64,000 nt of DNA from PVC group bacterium (lineage in GTDB: Bacteria; Verrucomicrobiota; Kiritimatiellia; CAIKKV01). Position numbers and translations under genes: made by a program. The DNA is taken from assembly GCA_945898015.1 (NCBI GenBank), contig CAMDGM010000005.1, forward strand, positions 58,856 to 122,855, read 5' to 3'. Of the stretch, positions 33,914-42,857 are shown in pieces (the first letter of the stretch is position 1; every line of letters starts with the position of its first letter). The notes below the pieces were generated by a model. That model saw only the letters and a program-made list of their open reading frames with translations, made no database searches and had not been told where the DNA came from.

Positions 33914-36046
33914 TCATTTTCCCGAATTCCGGGGCGTCACCTCCGCCATCATGGACGAGGTCATCCGATTCGTTCGCCCCTCATATCCCGTGATATCCCT
34001 GAAAATCGTCAAATCGATCCGGACACCTTTGTACAGGTTGGTTCCATCCACCTTCACTTCAAATTCCCCGTATTCCGGCCCCCGCGTCACCATGGCGGAA
34101 ATATCCACCAGCCGGGCGTCGCCCGGCCACCGGATCTTGACGTCCCGCATCACCGGCGAATTCGTGACATCCGAGGTGAACAGGGTTTGAAACTGAACAT
34201 ACCGGCCGCTGCCCACGGAAGCCAGCGTGGAGCCCGAGGTGGTGAACAGCGGCGCATTGGACCAGCCCGGGGCGTCGGACAAATACGGATCGTCCCCCGA
34301 GCGCACCTTGAACCGCAGGGCCGTGCTGCCCGGCGTGTCCGAATAGCCGCTGCCCGTGTAGCCCAGCGCCCGGTTCCACACGATATCCGTGAACGCCGGA
34401 TTCGCCCGGGTGGTGTCGAAAATGCCGGACGTGAAGGAGGCGTTGGACGGATAATAGGTCGATAGTTCATAGACGCAAGGCAGCCGGTTGGAGGCCCGGA
34501 CTCCAGGCTTGGAGCTCCAGTTCAGCGCCATCACGTCCGCCGTCGTCGCATTCGTCAGCACATAACAGTGAATCCGGTTGGTCGAGCTGTCTTCGCGATA
34601 GGCGACCTGCCCCAGTTCCATATGGAAGAAGTCATAGGCTTCAATGTAAAAAGTCACGGCATAGGTGTTGGTTCGGTCGATCTGGTAAAAGGGGGTCAAC
34701 GGGCTGGGCCAGGCCCATTGATAGGTGCTCACCACCTCCGAGCCCAGGGTCATCTGGCGCAGGGTGTTGGTCCTCACGTTCATGGCGCTGGCATACCCGT
34801 TTGTGTCGTCGGCAATCCCGATCGAAATGGCCTTGATCTTGGTCTTTCGATACGTTTCCCCGCCGAAGAAGGGCGGGGCCACCAGCCGCACCGACGGATA
34901 CTGTCCATTGGCCTTGATAAAGCCCCCGTCTTGGATGTTGGCGCCTTTCATCAACACCCGGATGGCGCACTTGTCGTATTCATTGTCCGAAACCACCCGC
35001 AACGTGTTGGACCCGATCACCTGGGATTCCGCGGTCCAGGTGGTCCCCGTCCCGTCCATGGACACGTAATTCTCCTCCACGCTTGTCCCGAATACAGTGC
35101 CATGCTTCAGGGACACGCCGTCAAAGCTGCAGCCCGGCGCCAGGAAGCTAGTCTCCTCCCAGCAGTCGTTTTCAAGGGAAAAACTGATCTGCTGGTTGGT
35201 CGCCGTCGCCGGCAGCGCCAGCTGGTAGTTGTCGCCCCAGGAGCCCTGGCTCATGAACTGCCGCGCCGCCGCCACGGAGGACGGCTGGGCGGCCACCGTC
35301 TGCCATTCCGCCTCACGGTCGGATCCGCTGCCCGAGGCCCGGATGTAATCCAGCCCGACCTTATACCCCGAACTGCTCGGGTTTTTCCCCGTCACGCGGA
35401 ACGAAACCGAATGCGAGCCGGGGCCCACGATCACGGACCCGAACGGCACCAGCTCCCGTTTCAGGGTCGTGCTGTACGAGTCGAACGTCGACCCCTTGGG
35501 CCACAGTTTCCACTCGAACAAATTCTCGAACAGCACCTCGGTCGTCGCATTTTCGCCGCCATAGGTGCCGGTGCCGTGGCCATTGGCCACCACGTAGGCC
35601 AGCTGCTCGCGAACCTGGGCGTCCGTCAGCGTGTTGTCCCGGGGCGAAAAGGTCGTGCACAGCAATTGCTCGGGCGCACGATTCCAGACGTGATAAATGA
35701 CCGTCTGGTCCCAGATGATATTGGTGTCGTTCAGCATCTCGATCAACCCGTCGTGATCATTGTCAATGGCGAGAGGAAAGCTGATGGCCGTGAAATGATC
35801 CGCGCCCGGCGGCTGGTAGAACACCACCTTTTCGAGCGACGACAGCCGGAGCTTGGACCGGAGCCGTTCAATGGTTTTGCGGACATAAAAATCCAGCTCG
35901 GCCTGCGTGGAATTCGCCTTCTCCCCCTTCACCATGAACAGCCATCCGCCTGCGGCCAGGCCCATGGCCACCATGAAAATACCCAGCGACACCATGGCCT
36001 CGGCCAGGGAATAACCGGTCCTCCGTTTTAGCCAGCCTGCTCTCAT
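33914..36046 (-). CDS. Large PilW-like prepilin with extended extracellular domain
   Basis: 710 residues, far longer than a normal minor pilin. The prepilin site RRTG/YSLAEAMVS is followed by a hydrophobic helix. A beta-rich region holds several Gly/Ser/Tyr-rich segments and a jelly-roll-like pattern (VIVGPGSHSVSFRVTG near 210). It looks like a pilin tip fused to binding domains. Its start overlaps the stop of the preceding prepilin gene. Confidence 0.78.
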   Translation of the reverse strand: MRAGWLKRRTGYSLAEAMVSLGIFMVAMGLAAGGWLFMVKGEKANSTQAELDFYVRKTIERLRSKLRLSSLEKVVFYQPPGADHFTAISFPLAIDNDHDGLIEMLNDTNIIWDQTVIYHVWNRAPEQLLCTTFSPRDNTLTDAQVREQLAYVVANGHGTGTYGGENATTEVLFENLFEWKLWPKGSTFDSYSTTLKRELVPFGSVIVGPGSHSVSFRVTGKNPSSSGYKVGLDYIRASGSGSDREAEWQTVAAQPSSVAAARQFMSQGSWGDNYQLALPATATNQQISFSLENDCWEETSFLAPGCSFDGVSLKHGTVFGTSVEENYVSMDGTGTTWTAESQVIGSNTLRVVSDNEYDKCAIRVLMKGANIQDGGFIKANGQYPSVRLVAPPFFGGETYRKTKIKAISIGIADDTNGYASAMNVRTNTLRQMTLGSEVVSTYQWAWPSPLTPFYQIDRTNTYAVTFYIEAYDFFHMELGQVAYREDSSTNRIHCYVLTNATTADVMALNWSSKPGVRASNRLPCVYELSTYYPSNASFTSGIFDTTRANPAFTDIVWNRALGYTGSGYSDTPGSTALRFKVRSGDDPYLSDAPGWSNAPLFTTSGSTLASVGSGRYVQFQTLFTSDVTNSPVMRDVKIRWPGDARLVDISAMVTRGPEYGEFEVKVDGTNLYKGVRIDLTIFRDITGYEGRTNRMTSSMMAEVTPRNSGK

Positions 36047-36483
36047 GACGCCCCCCCGGACGACAAATACGAGGTGAAGATATACGACATGCTTTCGCTT
36101 TCACCCGAAAAAAGGCCTGTCCGCCGGTTCATCATCTCGGTGGTCACCGTGACCCGCGTCAGCCCCGAATCCGGGCTGTTCACCGTCACGGTGGTCGTCC
36201 GCCGAAACCGGCCGGTGGGATCCGTGGAACCGGTCTCGTTGACCCGCACCTGGCTATCGTTTGACAACGCACTGAGCAACTGGTCGTAAGGCATATCCCG
36301 GGCGCGCTCAATCTGCGCCAGGCAAATGGTGGTGGCCACATAATGATCCCGGGCCTGGTACAGTTTCCGGGTCGTGGAGGTCATCAGGGGATAGGAGCCC
36401 GCCAGAACCAACGCGACAATCACCAAGGCAATCACGCTTTCCGTCAGGCTGAACCCACTTCTGGCTTTGCATCGAATCCTCAT
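36043..36483 (-). CDS. Minor prepilin, PilV-like
   Basis: 146 residues. Leader MRIRCKARSG, then FSLTESVIALVIVALVLAG with Glu5 in place. A run of Gs precedes the start as ribosome binding site. It is the first gene of the leftward operon and lies 50 bases from a sigma-54 promoter. Confidence 0.87.
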   Translation of the reverse strand: MRIRCKARSGFSLTESVIALVIVALVLAGSYPLMTSTTRKLYQARDHYVATTICLAQIERARDMPYDQLLSALSNDSQVRVNETGSTDPTGRFRRTTTVTVNSPDSGLTRVTVTTEMMNRRTGLFSGESESMSYIFTSYLSSGGAS

Positions 36484-36532
36484 GCCATCCCCCTGTGCGT
36501 GCTTGTTGAATCACGCTTAGCCTCTTAAAGAA

Positions 36533-36547
36533 GCACAAAGCGTGCCC
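36533..36547 (-). promoter_or_regulatory. Sigma-54 promoter of the leftward pilin operon
   Basis: On the minus strand GGGCACG-CTTT-GTGC keeps the invariant -24 GG and -12 GC at the right spacing and differs from consensus in few bases. The leader would be about 38 bases. Confidence 0.65.
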
Positions 36548-36581
36548 ACATCCTTGCGCGCCTGTATAGGACAACAATGCC

Positions 36582-36613
36582 ATGCTTTTCTTGTTATAAA
36601 CATAAGAAAATGC
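36582..36613. promoter_or_regulatory. Candidate activator-binding inverted repeat
   Basis: GCTTTTCTTGT and ACATAAGAAAATGC form an imperfect AT-rich inverted repeat about 40-70 bases upstream of the sigma-54 promoter. It could bind the NtrC-type regulator. Confidence 0.35.
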
Positions 36614-36847
36614 ACATTGTTTCGCAAATTTAATAAAGCGAGCGCCTGGACGCAGTACCGTCCCGAAGCAAAAGAGGGCTATTCTGGATTCAAAAACCGT
36701 CATCCATTAACGGATCATAATAAGGGTGCCACGCCCGGCAAAGCTCCAGTTCACATTGTGGCCACCATCCGAAGATCCGCAGGGGGTGTAAGACAAAATT
36801 CTGATGGCCACAAGAAAAGGTCTTGCGCGTGAGGCATCGTCAACGTC

Positions 36848-36882
36848 GAATCGCGACAGGCCTGTTGGTTGCCCGTGTGGGC
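36848..36882 (+). repeat. 35-bp repeat, copy 2 of 2
   Basis: It matches 23697-23731 at 32 of 35 bases; a shared GGCGTGCCCGCT follows a little further on in both places. The rest of the 36484-36958 gap holds the sigma-54 promoter, its inverted repeat and no gene that I can support. Confidence 0.65.
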
Positions 36883-36958
36883 TTGTAGCGGAAGCCACCA
36901 CGGCGGGCGTGCCCGCTCAACCTTTCCGCCAGTCAGCCACAAGGCGGCGCGCCGCCTT

Positions 36959-38587
36959 TTACCGATGAAGACGCTTTTCCTTAGCCGGGGACGATTCCAC
37001 CTTGGCCGTGTTCCCTGTTTCATCCTCCGGATTCACCGGAATCTGTTTTTTATCCACACCGGGGACCATCGCCTTGACCACGACCGGCGAAGGCGGAATG
37101 ACCACCCGCTCCGCCTTGGTCACCCGAACACTGCGCGGCGGAATAACCACCGGCTTGATCTCCGGGGTCGAGGGCTTGCTCTCCGGGACCGGGGGCTTGA
37201 TTACCGGAAGCGGCTTCTCCACGACAGGCTGCTGCCGCTTTCCTTCCCCCACCTTCTTGTTCGGGATCGGGATCGGGATCGAGATCGGGCGTTCGGCCCG
37301 AACCACGGACACCTTCCCGGTGACCGGCGGCGCCACGCCCCCGGACTCCCACTGGTTCCGTGCCCGGGTGAATTGGCGCACCTCCTCCCCTTGCCTTTCG
37401 ATTTTATGGCGGGAATCGGCGTCCAGCTTCTGAATCCGGACCGGCGATTCTTTCTTGGCCGCCATATCCGTGAACGCGACGGCGACCCGGCCCTTCTTAC
37501 GCTCCGGCTCAGGCATCCGGTCCACCCTGGCATTCTGTTCCCGATAAGTCCTCGACGGACGCCGGTTCTGATCGTCGCGGCGCAAGTGATACTCCGTTCG
37601 TTCCCGCTCTTCCCAGCGCGAATCCTGCTGGCGGTGCTGCCAGCGATCATGCTGGTAGAGGGGATCGTACCAGGAACGCCGGCGGTCACAGTCAAACCAG
37701 GGGAAAATGCCGGCTTGAAGATAGGCGGAATCGTAATAATCGCCGAAATAATAATGGCTGTATCGGGGACAAGCAAAAAGACTGTCCGTCAGCAGGGTCA
37801 AATCCACGATCACGCTGGGCGAGTAAGCCTGATTCTCCCGGGCGCGCATCCGGTCCGGAAAAAAGACCGGCGCAAACAGCACGCCGCGATTGCCCAGCGG
37901 ATAATCCCAATGCCCCGGCGCAAACACATAGCCCCGCGGGGTCCAGTTGTGATGGGACGGCACCCAGACCCAGTCCGGGTTGGCGTTCAGCCAGTATCCC
38001 GGCCTCAGCACGTATTGCCCGGAAGCCCAATAATAACAGGGCGAGACCCAGATCGAATTGGCCGAGGGCGGGGGCGCGACCGGCGGAACATCCTCCAACG
38101 GCGGCGGGGCCGGCAGGTACTCCATCTCCGGGGCTCCGGACGGCGCCCAAAAACCAGAGACCCAATCCCAGCCGGACTTGCCCTCAACCCAATAGCCGGG
38201 CACCCAATTCAAGCCCGGCGGTGGTACACGCCAGCAGGCGCTGACCCAGACAAAGGCCGTCCGCTCCTCATCCCAGGACCAATAGCCCGGCACCCACACG
38301 TATTGATCGCCATCCGGTTTGTCCGAGGATGGAGACTCCTCCATATCGGCCGGCGGATGAGTGGGCGCCGTCACGGGCGCCTGCATCTGCAGATCGACCA
38401 GCTCCGCAAAAGCCTCGTGAACCGGACCCCGGGTCAACACCTCGGGCCATTCCTGCTGCGGCACAACCGGGGGACCCATTCCGGAGTTAACCCCGACCTC
38501 CTGTGCAAGCAATCGGGAACCACTCAACGCGGAAAGGACCGCCACCACCAAAAACCTTTGCCCAAAACTCATTCGCGTGTGTTGCAT
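36959..38587 (-). CDS. Secreted Trp-rich 'VPGYW' repeat protein
   Basis: About 542 residues. The start at 38587 has GGAG nine bases upstream. A signal peptide (FLVVAVLSALSGSRLLAQ) is followed by at least six repeats of the type YVWVPGYW / WDWVSGFW / WVPSHHNW between residues 90 and 250, the YXWGXW pattern of envelope-associated repeat proteins. The second half is charged, Arg/Glu/Pro-rich and probably unstructured. It is probably exported; its partner is unknown. Confidence 0.8.
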   Translation of the reverse strand: MQHTRMSFGQRFLVVAVLSALSGSRLLAQEVGVNSGMGPPVVPQQEWPEVLTRGPVHEAFAELVDLQMQAPVTAPTHPPADMEESPSSDKPDGDQYVWVPGYWSWDEERTAFVWVSACWRVPPPGLNWVPGYWVEGKSGWDWVSGFWAPSGAPEMEYLPAPPPLEDVPPVAPPPSANSIWVSPCYYWASGQYVLRPGYWLNANPDWVWVPSHHNWTPRGYVFAPGHWDYPLGNRGVLFAPVFFPDRMRARENQAYSPSVIVDLTLLTDSLFACPRYSHYYFGDYYDSAYLQAGIFPWFDCDRRRSWYDPLYQHDRWQHRQQDSRWEERERTEYHLRRDDQNRRPSRTYREQNARVDRMPEPERKKGRVAVAFTDMAAKKESPVRIQKLDADSRHKIERQGEEVRQFTRARNQWESGGVAPPVTGKVSVVRAERPISIPIPIPNKKVGEGKRQQPVVEKPLPVIKPPVPESKPSTPEIKPVVIPPRSVRVTKAERVVIPPSPVVVKAMVPGVDKKQIPVNPEDETGNTAKVESSPAKEKRLHR

Positions 38588-38660
38588 GACAGATTCTCCG
38601 GGTTCATTCACAATTGATCTTAATGAGACGCCTCAACCCGTGATTCTATTCTGTCCCTTC

Positions 38661-38784
38661 AGCCGAAACGCCGCAGGCCGCTCAACCCACCCGCCGGACA
38701 GCCGCGATGCGGCGTCGACGGCGCGACGCCCTCCATAACACAGGCGGGCATCCGCCGCACTCAGTGCGGCGCTACACAACCCCG
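38661..38784 (+). repeat. Direct repeat, copy 1 (tail element)
   Basis: About 122 bases beginning GCCGAAACGCCGCA and ending GCGCTACACAACCCCG. It is repeated at 39013-39134 with few changes. It contains a near-perfect palindrome CGCCGCACTCAGTGCGGCG. Confidence 0.75.
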
Positions 38785-38801
38785 GGCGTAAACCATCTAG
38801 T

Positions 38802-39026
38802 CGGGCTTTTCACGGCAGCCGTCTCGCGCGACGCCCGACGTGAGCGACAGCGAACAAGGCGCGCGATGGCTACCGGGTACGGCGTTTCGTCAGCCGGAAT
38901 CGGGCGAGACGATTTTCCGATGATGGGGGGGCGACGGCGAGGTGACGTGGATAATGGTCCCGGCGCCTCCAGCCGGAGCCCCTCAGCACGGAAAAGCGGC
39001 CGCACGATTTCGGCCGAAACGCCGCA
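38802..39026 (+). repeat. Structured interspersed repeat, copy D
   Basis: It has GGGCTTTT, a GC hairpin (TCGCGCG...CGCGCGA), GGCGTTTCG, GACGTGG, CCAGCCGGAGCCCCTCAGC and the closing CCGAAACGCCGCA. It is most similar to copy C, which lies in the other orientation 15 kb away. Confidence 0.8.
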
Positions 39027-39134
39027 CCCCGCACAACCCGCCGCCGGACATCCACGCTGCGGCGGCGACGGCGCGACGCCCTCCATAACACAGGCCGGCC
39101 TCCGCCGCACTCAGTGCGGCGCTACACAACCCCG
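39013..39134 (+). repeat. Direct repeat, copy 2 (tail element)
   Basis: Second copy of 38661-38784, shifted by about 352 bases. Together with copies D and E this makes a tail-D-tail-E tandem arrangement. Confidence 0.75.
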
Positions 39135-39152
39135 TGCGCAAGCAACATGAGG

Positions 39153-39357
39153 CGGGCTTATTACGGCAGCCGTCTCGCGCGACGCCCTGAGCGGAGTCGA
39201 AGGGCCGCCCGAGGCACCCCGCGAGGGGGTCGGGCGCGCGAGGGCGTTCAGGCGTGCGGCGTTTCGATCAGGCAAAATGGACGCGACGATTTCGAGGCGC
39301 AGCCGCCTGACGGCAGGCGGCGTGGGCTCGTGCCCCGTCGCCTCCAGCGGGAAGGCG
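39153..39357 (+). repeat. Structured interspersed repeat, copy E
   Basis: The hairpin arm holds CTGAGCGGAGTCGAAGGG, a motif also in copy F. GCGGCGTTTCGATCAGG follows. The closing CGAAACGCC end is missing; the copy runs up to the 3' end of the aminotransferase gene. Confidence 0.75.
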
Positions 39358-39363
39358 GATACT

Positions 39364-40593
39364 CTACCGCCGGTAGGCCCTCGCCACCTTGCTCAGGGCC
39401 TCCACGATATCGCGGATTTCCACCGGCCCGTAATTTTCATGAAAGGGGATGTTGAACTGCATGTCCGTGGCGGCAATCGCACCCGGGAAGGCCGGCTCTT
39501 GCGTGACCCGGTCCCGGAAGAGCCAGGGACACCAGCGCTGCTTCCGCTCCCGGAACCACGGGGCTTCCGCCTGGATATGCCGGTAAGCGACCATCGACGG
39601 AATGCCCTCGGCCGCCAGGGCCGCGCAAAAACAGGCCTTGGACACCGTCAGCCGGGGCAGGTCCAGCGCCACGCGCAGAAACCAGTACGTGCAATAGGAG
39701 CCGGGCTCCTGCCAGCCGAGCGCCACGCCCTCCACGCCGGCCAGCCCCTGTTTGACCGCCTCGCCGCCGTCATGCCGGCGCTGCACGATCGACGGCAGCT
39801 TCTTGAGCTGCACGCGGCCAACGGCGGCCGACAAATCGTTCAGGTTGAGATTGAGCCCCGCCATCACATTGCCGGGGGGCGGGGTCAGGCCAAACGGCTT
39901 GCCGCGGTCCGCAAACTGCCGCCCCTTCCAATGCAGCTCTTCGTGGCGCGTGAACACCACGCCGCCCTGCGCGGCCGTGGCCATATGCTTGCCGCTCATG
40001 GTGGAAAAGGCGGCAATGTCGCCCAGCGTGCCCGTCAATTGCCCCTTGTACCGCGTGCCGTGCGACTGGGCGCAATCCTCCACCACTTTTAAATGATGCT
40101 GCTTCGCCACGGCCAGAATGCCGTCCATATCCGCCGGCTCGCCCGCGATATGCGCCACCACCACGGCCCGGGTGCGGGGTGTCACCACCGAGGCCAGGGA
40201 GGCCGCGCTCATGTGGTAGGTGCGCGGATCGGCGTCCGCAAACACCGGCACGCAGTTGAGCATGGCCACGGGCATGACGCCGCCCGGATCGGTGATCGGG
40301 GAGACCACCACCTCGCTGCCGGCCTCCAGCTGAAGGGCGCCCAGCGCGGCGAACACCGCCGTGGTGCCGCCATTCACGCCGTCGGCAAAACCGCCCCCCA
40401 TGACGGCGGCAAACTCCTTCTCAAAAGCCTGCTCGTCGGCGCCGCCGTATCCGAATGCGTTGCCCGACTGGATGGCCTCATCAAACAGCCGCACCGCGGC
40501 CTGCTTCTCCTCGTCCCCGAACAGGTGACGCGTGGGAAAGGGAGTTCCCCGAACCGCGACTCCACCCTCAATCGCCAACTTCTGTACACTCAT
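39364..40593 (-). CDS. DegT/DnrJ/EryC1/StrS family aminotransferase
   Basis: 409 residues. The PLP fold is clear: NGGTTAVFAALGAL near 80, VVEDCAQSHG for the PLP-ring Asp region and the Schiff-base Lys in STMSGKH. Such enzymes aminate keto-sugars or cyclitols. It starts one base after the stop of the isomerase gene. A polar inositol- or aminosugar pathway is likely, but the substrate is unknown. Confidence 0.88.
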   Translation of the reverse strand: MSVQKLAIEGGVAVRGTPFPTRHLFGDEEKQAAVRLFDEAIQSGNAFGYGGADEQAFEKEFAAVMGGGFADGVNGGTTAVFAALGALQLEAGSEVVVSPITDPGGVMPVAMLNCVPVFADADPRTYHMSAASLASVVTPRTRAVVVAHIAGEPADMDGILAVAKQHHLKVVEDCAQSHGTRYKGQLTGTLGDIAAFSTMSGKHMATAAQGGVVFTRHEELHWKGRQFADRGKPFGLTPPPGNVMAGLNLNLNDLSAAVGRVQLKKLPSIVQRRHDGGEAVKQGLAGVEGVALGWQEPGSYCTYWFLRVALDLPRLTVSKACFCAALAAEGIPSMVAYRHIQAEAPWFRERKQRWCPWLFRDRVTQEPAFPGAIAATDMQFNIPFHENYGPVEIRDIVEALSKVARAYRR

Positions 40594-40594
40594 T

Positions 40595-41407
40595 TCAGAC
40601 GCCTTCTTCCTTCATCATGGCACGAACGAATGTCGCATAATGCGGGAACGCGACCTCGGGCTCGGCCAGGGCCGGCTCCCACTTTTTCTCCCACTCGAAC
40701 GACAGATAGCCCGGATACCCGCCATCCCGCAAAAGCCGCATCGCCCGGCGCAGATCCACCTGTCCCGCCCCCGGCAGCACGCCATGCACGCCCTTCTCCG
40801 TCTTGGCCGCATCCTTGAAATGCACATGGTACACCCGGGATCCGATCGCCGCAAAGGTCTTGTCCGCCGGCTCGAAGAAAAAGGAATTGCCCACGTCCCA
40901 GCACGCGCCCACGGCCGGGCTGTTCACCCGGTCCAGCACCTCCGCCAGGAACGCGCCCACGCACCAGTCGTCATGCGTCTCCAGGGCCAGTTTCACGCCA
41001 AACCCCTGCGCCACCACCCCCACCGCCTTCAATCCCGCCACCACGCGGCAGATGCCGTCCTCGCGCGAGGCGCCCTCCGCGATCTTGCCGCCGAACACGC
41101 GCAACACCGGACAGCCCACATCCGCCGCCAGCTTGACCATGTCTATGGCGCTTTCGACCGCCTGCTGGCGCGCGGCCTCGTCGCCCCCCGCGAAGTTGCT
41201 ATACCCCATGATCGCGGCGATCTCCACCCCCTGCGTCCGGAACAGATGACGGATGGCCGCCCGGCTTTCCGGCGTCTCGTTGGCCCCGATATGCTCGCCC
41301 GGATGCCCGCGCAACTCCACGCCCTCGAACCCCAGCGCCCGGGCCTGGGCCGCGATTTTATCCAAATTCCAATTCGGGCACCCCAAGGTGGCAAATGACA
41401 GCTTCAT
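40595..41407 (-). CDS. Sugar phosphate isomerase/epimerase (TIM barrel)
   Basis: 270 residues of the xylose isomerase-like/AP endonuclease 2 family. Metal-binding positions are visible in LALETHDDW, GACWDVGNS and VYHVHFKD, and a final Glu in YLSFEWEKKW. It heads the leftward pair, with GGGGA before the start, and shares a divergent control region with the aminotransferase on the other strand. Confidence 0.87.
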   Translation of the reverse strand: MKLSFATLGCPNWNLDKIAAQARALGFEGVELRGHPGEHIGANETPESRAAIRHLFRTQGVEIAAIMGYSNFAGGDEAARQQAVESAIDMVKLAADVGCPVLRVFGGKIAEGASREDGICRVVAGLKAVGVVAQGFGVKLALETHDDWCVGAFLAEVLDRVNSPAVGACWDVGNSFFFEPADKTFAAIGSRVYHVHFKDAAKTEKGVHGVLPGAGQVDLRRAMRLLRDGGYPGYLSFEWEKKWEPALAEPEVAFPHYATFVRAMMKEEGV

Positions 41408-41457
41408 TTTTCCCCTTTCGTTATGCTAGTGTTCAAGAGAATCCTTTTCAAAATAAT

Positions 41458-41478
41458 GCCGATATGATTATATTCGGC
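41458..41478. promoter_or_regulatory. Palindromic operator candidate between divergent operons
   Basis: GCCGATATGATTATATTCGGC is an imperfect 21-base palindrome midway between the two divergent starts. It overlaps AT-rich -10-like hexamers (TATGAT, TATATT). A LacI- or GntR-type repressor would fit; no such gene is in the window. Confidence 0.5.
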
Positions 41479-41513
41479 TCTACACGGAAAGCAAGCAGTT
41501 AGGAACCCTGAAC

Positions 41514-42839
41514 ATGACCACCTCTAACACCCACAAGACCCAGGCTCTCTACCAGCACGCGCGAACGATCATTCCGGGCGGGGTTCACCTGCTCAGCAAG
41601 CGCCCGGAAATGTTCGCCCCCGACCAGTGGCCGGCCTACTACCGCGAAGCCCGGGGCTGCGAAATCTGGGATCTCGACGACCGCCATTACTACGACCTGG
41701 GCATCAACTCCGTGGGCGCCTGCCTGCTCGGCTACGCCGATCCCGATGTCACCCGGGCCGTCGAACGCCGGGTGCGCCTGGGCTCCATGTGCTCGCTCAA
41801 CCCGCCCGAGGAGGTCGAGCTGGCCGAGCGCCTCTGCGCCCTCCACCCGTGGGCCTCCAAGGTGCGCCTCGCCCGCACGGGCGGCGAGCTGGCCGCCGTC
41901 GCCGTCCGCATCGCCCGCGCCACCACGGACCGCTCCGCCATCGCCATCTGCGGCTACCACGGCTGGGCCGACTGGTATCTGGCCGCCAACCTGGGCGACA
42001 ACGATTCCCTGCGCGGCCACCTGCTGCCGGGTCTTGATCCCCTCGGCGTGCCCCGCGAACTGCGCAACACCACCTTCCCCTTCACCTACAACGACAAGGC
42101 CGCCTTCGCCAAAATCATCCGGGAACAGGGCCCCCGGCTGGCGGCCGTGGTCATGGAGCCGTGCCGGCAATATGATCCGGATCCCGGCTTCCTCGAGTTC
42201 GTGCGCGAGGAAACCCGCAAGGCCGGTGTGCTGCTGATCTTTGACGAAATCACCATCGGCTGGCGCTTCCACCACGGCGGCGCCCACCTCAAGTTCGGCA
42301 TCGAGCCGGATATGGCCATGTTCGCCAAGGCCCTCGGCAACGGCCACCCCATCGCGGCCGTCATCGGCACGGCCGCCGCCATGGAAGGCGCCCACACCAG
42401 CTTCATCAGCAGCGCCTACTGGACCGAGGCGGTCGGCCCCGCCGCCGCCTGCGCCACGCTGGAAAAACTCGCCGCGGTCGACGCCGTGGGGTTCGTCGCC
42501 CGGCAGGGCGCCAAAATCCAGGCGCTCCTGCGCCAGGCGGCCGCCGCCCACAAGCTGCCCGTCACGGTCAAGGGCTACGCCTGCACCCCCACCTTCACCT
42601 TCGATCACGCGCAGGCCAACGCGCTCAAGACGCTCTACATCCAGACCCTGCTGGAAAAGGGCTTCCTGGGCGGACTGCTGATCTTCGTCACCATGGCCCA
42701 CACGGACGCCGTGCTCGACAAATTCTCCACCGCGCTGGACGAAACCTTCGCGGAACTGGCGGACGCCCTCGCCAAAAACGAGGTTGAAAAACGGCTCAAA
42801 GGCCCGCAGGCCCACCAGGGGTTCCGGCGGCTGATTTAA
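41514..42839 (+). CDS. Class III aminotransferase (glutamate-1-semialdehyde mutase-like)
   Basis: 441 residues. The PLP fold type I pattern is present: GGELAAVAVRIAR for phosphate binding, IFDEITIGWR with the PLP Asp, and the Schiff-base Lys in MFAKALGNG. The sequence resembles GSA aminomutase, but the context is sugar metabolism, so it is more likely a sugar or amino-acid aminotransferase. It is the first gene of a rightward four-gene operon. Confidence 0.88.
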   Translation: MTTSNTHKTQALYQHARTIIPGGVHLLSKRPEMFAPDQWPAYYREARGCEIWDLDDRHYYDLGINSVGACLLGYADPDVTRAVERRVRLGSMCSLNPPEEVELAERLCALHPWASKVRLARTGGELAAVAVRIARATTDRSAIAICGYHGWADWYLAANLGDNDSLRGHLLPGLDPLGVPRELRNTTFPFTYNDKAAFAKIIREQGPRLAAVVMEPCRQYDPDPGFLEFVREETRKAGVLLIFDEITIGWRFHHGGAHLKFGIEPDMAMFAKALGNGHPIAAVIGTAAAMEGAHTSFISSAYWTEAVGPAAACATLEKLAAVDAVGFVARQGAKIQALLRQAAAAHKLPVTVKGYACTPTFTFDHAQANALKTLYIQTLLEKGFLGGLLIFVTMAHTDAVLDKFSTALDETFAELADALAKNEVEKRLKGPQAHQGFRRLI

Positions 42840-42857
42840 CACCCTGAAAGGAGTCCC

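Noticed and set aside
38661..39134. Possible CRISPR-like or integron attC array
   Set aside because: Only two 122-bp units are present, with no short regular repeats, unique spacers, cas genes or integron integrase.
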